Shown here piece after piece: positions 55,653-64,000 of a stretch of DNA of 64,000 nt. The stretch is from Alectoria sarmentosa. Taxonomy: Eukaryota > Ascomycota > Lecanoromycetes > Lecanorales > Parmeliaceae. The translations under genes were made by a program, and so were the position numbers. Numbering within the stretch: the stretch's first letter is position 1; every line of letters begins with the position of its first letter. Location of the stretch: NCBI GenBank assembly GCA_009733775.1, contig WOGZ01000179.1:1-64000 (forward strand). Reading direction: 5' to 3'. The notes beneath the pieces were generated by a model that had not been told where the DNA came from, made no database searches, and saw only the letters and a program-made list of their open reading frames with translations.

Positions 55653-58600
55653 ATGTCTCCAAGCACAAACGAAATCTCCAATGATATGTCCAATACCTCC
55701 TCCAACGGTAATGATGCTCGTTCGAGCGGGACTGCGAGGGGTAATTCCGAACATGGCGGGCTTACGAATGGTGGGACATATCATACTGTTGAGCCGGTGG
55801 CAATTGTTGGCATGGCTATGCGACTTCCCGGCGGTATTCATAATGCTGAGGCTTTCTGGGATCTCCTCGTTAATAAAATGAGTGGCCGATGCCGTGTGCC
55901 ATCCGATCGCTACAACATCGATGCGTGGTACGGTCCCGGAAAACAAGGTCATATCGGCACACAGTATGGATATTTCCTGGAGGATCTAGATCTGGCTCAC
56001 ATAGATGCTTCTTTCTGGTCAATGACGAAGCAAGAAGCCGAGCTCATGGATCCACAGCAACGATTACTTTTGGAAGTCGTATATGAGTGTCTGGAGAACG
56101 CCGGGGCAAAGAAGTGGCGGGGGGAGAACATTGGCTGCTACGTAGGTACATTTGGTGAGGACTGGCTTGATATGGACTCGAAAGACGTGCAAAATTCTCG
56201 CATGTATCGCCTTACAGGTTATGGTGACTACGTTATCGCGAATCGAGTGTCTTATGAGTTTGACTTCAAGGGACCAAGGTATACCGAGAATTTGTCAACT
56301 CGATTCAATTTAGCTAACAATATATTTATAGTATGACTGTTCGGACCGCTTGTTCCTCATCATTGACGGGTCTACATGAAGCGTGTCAGGCTCTGTACAA
56401 TGGAGATTGCAGCTCGGCAATAGTCGGCGGCACCAACATTATTTTGACGCCACGTATGACCATAGCAATGACTGAGCAGGGCGTCGTCTCGCCAACTGGT
56501 TCATGTAAGTCGTTCGATGCTGATGCCGACGGCTATGCCCGGGGTGAGGCAATTTCTGCCCTCTACGTCAAGAAATTGAGCGACGCTGTACGCGACGGAG
56601 ATCCCATTCGCGCTGTGATCAGGTCGACTTGTGTCAACAATGATGGGAAGACAGTGGGCTTGACAAGTCCAAGTACGGAAGCCCATGAAGCTCTGATCCG
56701 CAGAGGACATCAACTAGCAGGTATCCATGATCTCTCAAAGACGGCTATGATCGAGTGTCATGGGACGGGTACTCAGGTATGTAGGATGTCTTCATTCACG
56801 GACAAATCTATACATCTCTCGTATAAAATTGCTAACCGAATGATATTAAGATCGGAGATCCTGCTGAGACAAAGGCTGTCGCCAATGTTTTTGGCAACCA
56901 CGGTATCTACATTGGCTCGGTATGGTTCTCAACCTTATTATAACTGTCGCAGAGGCTGACCAGCTAGGTGAAACCAAATCTTGGCCATTCTGAAGGTGCC
57001 TCGGGGATCTCTAGTGTCATCAAGATGGTTTTAGCCCTAGAGCACAAAATGATTCCTCCTAACATAAATTTCAAGAAGCCCAATCCTCGAAGTCAGTCAT
57101 ATACAAACCCATGTTTTGATTCTCGAAAACTGACTTGTGTCCGAAGTCCCTTGGGAGCACGCTAAACTTAGCGTCCCGGTCAACGCTACCCCATGGCCCG
57201 CAGATCGAGCTGAAAGAGTGGGGGTGAACTCATTCGGTATTGGTGGAGCCAATGCACATGTAATTCCCTTTCCAATGAAAGCCTGCAACACTTCTAAAAG
57301 AGCGTGTAGGTTCTACTTGAGTCTGCAGCTGCTCATGGCCTTGATCAATCGACTCCGCCAATCGATGTGAGCCAAGAACGACCTAATCTTCTCGTATTCT
57401 CCGCGAAACACCCTGAGTCTCTACGCCGTTCCGTGGACAACCACGCATCATATCTAGGCTCCCATACCGAGTCATTGAATGACATGAGCTACACTCTCAG
57501 CACCAAACGCGAGCATCTCTCACATCGAGCGTTCTGTGTCGCATTGGAAGCAAATCCTTTGGAATTGTCGCGCATAAACAAACCTGCGGAGGTCCCAAAC
57601 CTGGTTTTCGCCTTTACGGGACAAGGTTCCCAATGGGCGCAAATGGGTAGAGAGCTCCTTTCAAAAGAGCCTTCGTTTAGTGATTCCATCAGAAGATTAG
57701 GAAAAACACTTTCCTCGCTGCCAGAGCCCCCGCAATGGAACTTGCGAGGTAGGATCTTCGCAATAGAACCCAGATACCCAACTTTTGACTGATCAGCGTA
57801 GATGAAATTCTGAAACCAAAGCTACGGAGCCGCCTGTCCGAAGCCGAGTTGTCTCAGCCTTGCTGTACCGCAATCCAAGTCGCGTTGGTAGATCTTTTAA
57901 CGAAATGGAACATCAAGCCGGGAGGTGTGGTTGGTCATTCTTCGGGAGAAATCGCCGCTGCATATGCAAGTGGAGTTCTCACTGCAGAAGAAGCAATCCT
58001 TATTGCTTATTTCCGTGGATTGGCAACTGTGGGTCTTGGGAAGATTCACCTGGGTGGAATGGCTGCTATCGGTCTTGGTCGCGACCACGTCACACCGTAT
58101 CTTCGCCCGGGCGTCATCATTGGCTGCGAAAACAGCCCCAGCAGTACCACACTGACAGGTGACGCTGACACCCTCGAGCAAATCATGGTAACTATTCAAA
58201 AAGACAAGCCCGAATTGCTCGTCCGTGCCCTGCACGTCGAATGCGCGTATCACTCTCGTAAGTACACCGATGCTTGCAACGCCTCAGGACTTCTCATCGG
58301 TCTCAAAACATCGACTGATTTTCATATCGTACAGATCACATGAAAATGATTGAGGTCAAATATCGAACTCTTCTGGGCAAAGCCATTCACGCAAAAGAGC
58401 CAACTGTTCCATTCTATTCGTCTGTTACAGGAGGATTGTTAAGGAATGGCGAAATTCTTTCAACTTCGTACTGGGTACAGAATCTGATTTCTCCTGTTCT
58501 ATTCCTTTCTGCTGTCAGCGCTACTATCGAAACCCTTTCACCACCGCTGGCCTTTATAGAAATTGGACCTCACTCGGCTCTTGCAGGGCCAATCAGGCAG

Positions 58601-61600
58601 ATTATAAGGAAGCACGGGAAGGACGCGCACTATATCTCTACATTGGTCCGGAACGAAGACGCATTGACGGCTTTGCTGAAGACTGCTGGAGAACTGTGGG
58701 TCAGCAACGTTGATGTCAATTTCGATTCTATCAACCCCTCTGGCGAATTCCTTACCGATCTTCCGACTTATCCGTGGAACTACGACGGTCAATATTGGTA
58801 CGAAAGCCGTTTATCGAAGGAGTGGCGGCAGCGAAAGTTCCCTCATCATGGTCTTCTAGGCGCTCGCCTTGTCGAAACCTCTGAGTTCGATCCGACTTGG
58901 AGGAACATGCTAAGTCTTGATAACATTGCCTGGATTCAAGACCACGAAATTGTTCATGATATTTTACTTCCCGCGGCTGGCTACATTGCTATGGTCGGTG
59001 AGGCAATAAGACAACTCACTGGCTCGGAAGCTTTTACTGTAAGAGCTGTCGACTTCATATCGGCGCTTATACTGAATGGAGGCAAATCCGTTGAAGTTCA
59101 AACACATCTTCGCAGGGCTCGCCTTACCAGCACGCTCGATTCAGAGTGGTACGAATTTTCGATTGCCTCTTTGACTGGAATAACTTGGACCAAACATTGT
59201 GTCGGTCAAGTGAGAGGAGCAGCTGAATTCAAGTTGCCTGTGCCCACCATAGAGCCTCTTCAGCGTAAGGTTTCTTCAAGTATTTGGTATCGTGCTATGG
59301 CAAGACTTGGACTGAATTATGGTCCAAGGTTCCGTGGCCTGTCGAATATTAGTGCACATGTGTCGGAACGAAAAGCTGTGGCTACTTTGAATGACAGCCT
59401 TGAAGAGAAAGACACTCCATACCAGCTCCATCCAGCCACTATCGATAGCTCTTTTCAGCTGTTCAGTTGCGCAGCCTTCAATGGAATCAGCCGTCTATTC
59501 GACAAGCTGTCAATTCCAACACACATTGAAGAGCTTTATATCAACCCTGCAAAGGAGAGAATTTCGATCCAAGCGGAGGCAAAGTCTTCTTTCACAGGGG
59601 CCATAGTAGGGAATCTGGTAGGGGTATCTGTGGGTGAAATCGTCATCAACCTGAAAGGTCTTCGAATGACCCCGCTTGGTGACAACAACGAGAGCCAGAG
59701 TGAGGACCCTCATGCCGCGGTCGAGTTAGAGTGGAAGTGCGATGTGAACCTATTGGACGCGGCGCAACTCATGCGACCAGCCAAAGACATCACCAACTGT
59801 CATCTTCTGGTGGAAAAGCTCGCCTTGGTTTGTATGATCGAGTCGAGTTTTGAATTACAAAATATGCAAACTGCACATCCGCATCTCGAAAAGTTCCGCG
59901 CATGGCTCGACACAAGACGAGAGATGGCTGCTGAGGGTCAGTATCCCAACGTCCCTGACTGTGCCTCTATATCAAGGCTGGGTAGCATCGAGCGAGAAGA
60001 GATGATCCAAGACCTTCTTGCTCAATCACTGGTCACAGAGGCCGCAGCCGTCGCGATCGCAGTCCACCGAATCTCGAAACACTCCAAGGCCATATTCCTT
60101 GGTAACATGGGTCCCCTGGATTTACTGATGGAAGATGATGTATTGACGAAGGTATATGATTTCATGCAGTTGTTGGATATCTCAGAGTTCTTCGAACTTT
60201 TAGGTCATTACAAACCCGATATGAAGGTCCTCGAGATCGGAGCTGGTACAGGCGGCACAACCAGTATCATTTTACCACACCTCAAATCCACGTATGGTGA
60301 GAGGATGTACGGCTCTTATAATTACACTGATGTCTCCGCCGGGTTCTTTGTCGCCGCAAAAGAGCGTTTCAAAGCCGTCCCAGGACTTGACTACGCTGTC
60401 CTGGACATTTCGCAGGACCCAATTCTGCAGGGGTTTGAAGCTGAGTCATTCGATCTGATCGTGGCCACCAACGTTCTTCACGCCACACCAAATCTCAAGG
60501 AAACCTTGTCGAACGTACGGAAGCTCCTACATCCACGCGGTCGCCTCTTCCTCCAGGAATTGGACCCTTCGACGAAGTGGATCAACTATGTGATGGGCGT
60601 TCTCCCTGGATGGTGGCTTGGGGCAGAGGATGGCCGAGAACTAGAGCCATATGTCAATCCTGAGAGGTGGGATAAGGAGCTCAAGAGCGCTGGCTTTGAA
60701 GGAATCAATGCAATTACACATGATGGACATCTTCTTGACAGCATTATTGCCATGCCAGCCCGCGGGGAAAAGCCAAAACGGGTCACCATTCTGTGCAGAG
60801 ACAAATCGTGGCAGTATACGGAAAGGATGGTTCAGCAGCTTCGAGACAGAGATTATGAGCTAAATTTCTGTACGTTGGATCAAATCCCAAAATCCGGACA
60901 AGACATTATTTCACTCCTAGACCTTGAAGGCCCTTTCCTCTACCATGCGACAGAGGAAGACTTTAGCGCCTTTAAGAGCTTCGTCTCTCATGTCCATAAT
61001 TCCGGGGTACTTTGGGTGACCGGAGCATGCCAGAACCGTTGCAAAGACCCCAATTACTCTTTGATCCTCGGCATGGCTCGAACGATTCGCACGGAGCTTT
61101 CGGTGGAGTTTGCAACACTCGAGCTAAATGACTTTAATGATGCAGTCGCATGGAAAATCACCGCTGATGTTCTGCACGAATTCCAGCACCGCGTTCGCGA
61201 CCCAGACAATGATCCTATCTTCGAATATGCCCTCTCCGATGGAACAGTCCAGATTGGCAGATACCACTGGGTCTCAGTATCGAACGAGCTCTTATCCGCG
61301 GGGCATAGATCAAATCCTAAGAAATTAGGGATTGGCAGGCCGGGTATGTTGCAAACGCTTGTTTGGAAGCAAGAAGAGCAGGTAGATCTGAAAGGCAACT
61401 TTGTGGAAGTCGAAACCCGGGCAGCCGGACTCAACTTCAAAGTCAGTCGGCCATTACTCTGTGCAAGTATATATGTGTACACCAAGCAGCTGACTGTTTT
61501 GGAAGGATGTTCTAATGTCTATGGGAATTATAGATCTAGTGGGTCGCGGACTCGGATGTGAGAGTTCTGGAATTGTGAGTTTTCCTATTGCAATTTCTTT

Positions 61601-63927
61601 CCGCATTGCAATACTTCTTGGATTATAGGACAGGGCTTGAATGTCTCACGGCTCGGGAAAATAGTGCTGACACTAGATTAGGTCAAAAGGGTCGGGCCCG
61701 AGGTCGAGCATCTTAAAGTGGGTGACCGAGTCCTCTGCTGTACGGATGGATCTTTTTCGACCACCTCGTCCATGAGTGAATTGTTTTGCGCCAAGATACC
61801 AGACAATCTCAGCTTCGTCGAAGCAGCTACGGTTCCTCTCGTATACAGTACCGCCATCTGTGGCTTAATGGACTTAGCGAGTCTTTCCAAAAACCAGGTA
61901 TGTCACATTCTGATCGTAGGTGTAGTATTCTTGCTAACAGCTTGGCTAGACTGTCCTCATCCATTCGGCTTGTGGTGGCGTTGGCATAGCTGCTATTCAA
62001 GTAGCAAAAATGGTGGGAGCTAAAGTAAGCTTCTATGCTATTGGCCTGAATAATCACTAACGCCGCTTCTTGTAGATATTCTGTACCGTGGGTAGTCAAG
62101 AAAAGGTCGACTTCCTTGAGAAAACTTATAACATACCCCGGAACCGCATTTTCAGTTCGCGGAATACAAGCTTCTTGCGGGATGTGCTTAGGGAAACCGG
62201 TGGCAAAGGAGTGAACGTGGTCCTTAACTCACTTTCCGGCGAACTCCTACATTCGTCCTGGAAGTGCGTAGCAGACTTTGGAACCATGGTCGAGATTGGA
62301 AAGCGAGACTTCATCGGTAACGGAGCATTGTCAATGAATTTATTCGAGAACAACCGAAAATTCGTCGGTCTTGATATATCTCAGATTTGCTTCGTGCGGC
62401 CCACTGGTATCCATGAGTAAGCGTCTCTCTTGCCATGGCTCTCATTTATGTTGCTGATAGTCGATAGCCTTCTTCGTCGAGCAATGGAGTTCTACGACCA
62501 AGGCCACATCAAGCCTATCGTGCCTATAAAAACTTTCGAGGCAAATCACGTCGAGGAAGCCATGCGTTACATGCAAACGGGTCAACACATCGGGAAAATC
62601 ATCCTCACCTTCCCCGAAGACCCCATGGAGATGGAGGCAATGACAGCGCCAAGAAAGATAGTCTTCCGCCCCGATGTATCGTATCTGTCCGTCGGAGGAC
62701 TTGGCGGTCTGGGTCGTTCTATCGCATCATGGATGGTTGAGAGAGGCGCTAGACATCTAATATTTTTTTCGCGCTCTGCTGGCGCTGTGACCAGTGAGGA
62801 CCCTTACCTTAAGGAATTAGCAGCCTGTGGATGTTCAGTCCAGACGTTTTCCGGTAGTATTTCCAATTTCTCAGACATCCAGAAGGTCGTTGCTTCTGCT
62901 GCGAAACCCATCGCAGGTGTGTTCCAAGCGTCCATGATTCTCAGTGTGAGTGATTCCTCCTTGCAGCTTCTCATTCCACTTTTGACCTGACGTTTCTCAT
63001 CAGGACGCTGCGTTTAGTGAGATGACCTTCGAACAATGGCAAACCGCTGTTCTACCAAAAGTACAGGGTACATGGAATCTGCACGAAGCGTTACTCAAGC
63101 AGAAGCAACCGCTCGATTTTTTCTTTCTCTTCAGCTCCATATCTGGAATAGGTGGGAACTGGGGCCAGGCCAACTACGCAAGTGGCAACACATTCCTTGA
63201 TGCCTTCGTACAATTCCGCCACTCACTTGGCGTTCCAGCATCAGTCCTTGACATTGGCACTATGGAGGATGTGGGATACCTGAGCCAAAACAATAGTATC
63301 CTCGAAGCGCTTCGTGCCACCTCCTTACATATGCTCCACGAGCAAGATCTTCTCGACTCATTGCAACTCATGATAGATCGTTCGAACCCGCCACAACAGT
63401 ATCGTTCATCCTTATCTGGTGCTACTTCTTCTCCAACGAAGGCAGCCCGTTACGTCAACGCAAGCCAAGTCGCAATCGGCATGCGCTCCACCCTCCCACT
63501 CTCGGCGTCGAACAATCGTACCATCTGGAAAAAGGATCCTCGTATGGCCGTGTACCGCAATCTAGAGTCCTTCGGTGCCGACAGCTCCCCCCTGTCCAGC
63601 AACGAGGAAGGCCTCAAGCGCTTCCTCTACGAGGCGAGCAGGAACCCTGCGATCCTGGAACTCCCTGACTCGGTCACCTTCCTAGCCAAGGAGGCAAGCG
63701 CCACGCTGTTCGGTTTTATGATGCGCAGCGACGAGGAACTCTCATTGGACGTGCCGCTGGCGAGCTTAGGGGTAGACTCGCTCGTCAGTATCGAGTTGCG
63801 CAATTGGTTCCGCCAGAAAGTTGGAGTAGAATTTACAGTGCTGGAGGTGGTGAATTCCGTTAGTGTTGCCCATCTGGGCCAGCAGGTGGCGGTAAAATTG
63901 AGGGAGAAGTTCCAGGCTCGACGATAG
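55653..63927 (+). CDS. Highly reducing polyketide synthase KS-AT-DH-CMeT-ER-KR-ACP
   Basis: Iterative type I synthase making a reduced, probably C-methylated chain. Fourteen exons: 55653-56278, 56332-56776, 56851-56919, 56968-57091, 57147-57259, 57310-57748, 57802-58257, 58335-61441, 61506-61574, 61682-61897, 61950-62024, 62076-62416, 62468-62945, 63004-63927; 2493 residues, usual for this class. KS (~47-475): RTACSSSL (Arg where Asp is commoner), ECHGTGTQIGDP and NLGHSEGASG. AT: FAFTGQGSQW and GHSSGE (~649). DH (~930): DHEIVHDILLPAAGY with the catalytic His, and HPATIDSSFQL with the Asp. CMeT (~1390): LEIGAGTGGTT. ER (~1760-2060): AAGLNFKDVL and HSACGGVGIAAIQVAK. KR: SVGGLGGLGRS and LFSSISG...GQANYASGN. 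ACP: LGVDSLVSIELR (~2440). There is no thioesterase, reductase or condensation domain after the ACP, so another protein must release the chain. Confidence 0.96.
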
Positions 63928-64000
63928 GCTGATGAGTGGACCCACCCCCGACAGCTTCACAGAAGCCTCCTAGTGTTCGTACTGTAGCTTTTTACTCATT

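Noticed and set aside
1..64000. CRISPR arrays, bacterial operons, rRNA genes
   Set aside because: No regularly spaced identical repeats with unique spacers, no bacterial-type gene organisation, and no rRNA sequence recognised.

Overview
This window is nuclear DNA of a filamentous ascomycete (Pezizomycotina). The genes carry short GT-AG introns of roughly 45-110 bases with CTRAY-type branch sites. The window also has a Zn2Cys6 regulator, a fungal rhodopsin/PTH11-type receptor, a highly reducing polyketide synthase (HR-PKS) and an AT-rich block with the look of repeat-induced point mutation (RIP). A lichen-forming or related fungus would fit the AT block plus the PKS locus, but that is a guess from style, not a demonstrated assignment.

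Layout. 1-6120 is an AT-rich, gene-empty, RIP-like block. It holds decayed retroelement sequence, including a Ty3/gypsy integrase-like fossil and three diverged copies of one repeat. 6.1-24.4 kb is a sparse genic stretch: a small Ser-rich protein, a Ubc7-type E2, a GPI-anchored-type secreted protein, a medium-chain reductase, a multi-pass membrane protein, a Zn2Cys6 regulator, a protein with 31-residue tandem repeats, and a 0.7 kb MITE-like element with inverted ends of about 100 bases. 24.4-40.3 kb is mostly housekeeping: an Msc2-type zinc transporter divergent from ALG1, two tRNA-type genes, membrane and secreted proteins, a TFIIIC subunit and another membrane protein. 40.3-50.5 kb is gene-poor, with small hypothetical or secreted proteins and a seven-exon receptor gene.

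50.5-63.9 kb looks like a biosynthetic locus. It has a cytochrome P450, a type III PKS (chalcone/stilbene synthase fold) and, divergently transcribed from it, a 14-exon HR-PKS with domain order KS-AT-DH-CMeT-ER-KR-ACP and no release domain. The economical reading is that the HR-PKS makes a reduced, C-methylated acyl chain. The type III PKS would extend and cyclise it to an alkylresorcinol or alkylpyrone, and the P450 would oxidise it. The cluster may run past the end of the window.

Exon structures were built by hand from splice signals, and every multi-exon model sums to a multiple of three. No database search was possible.
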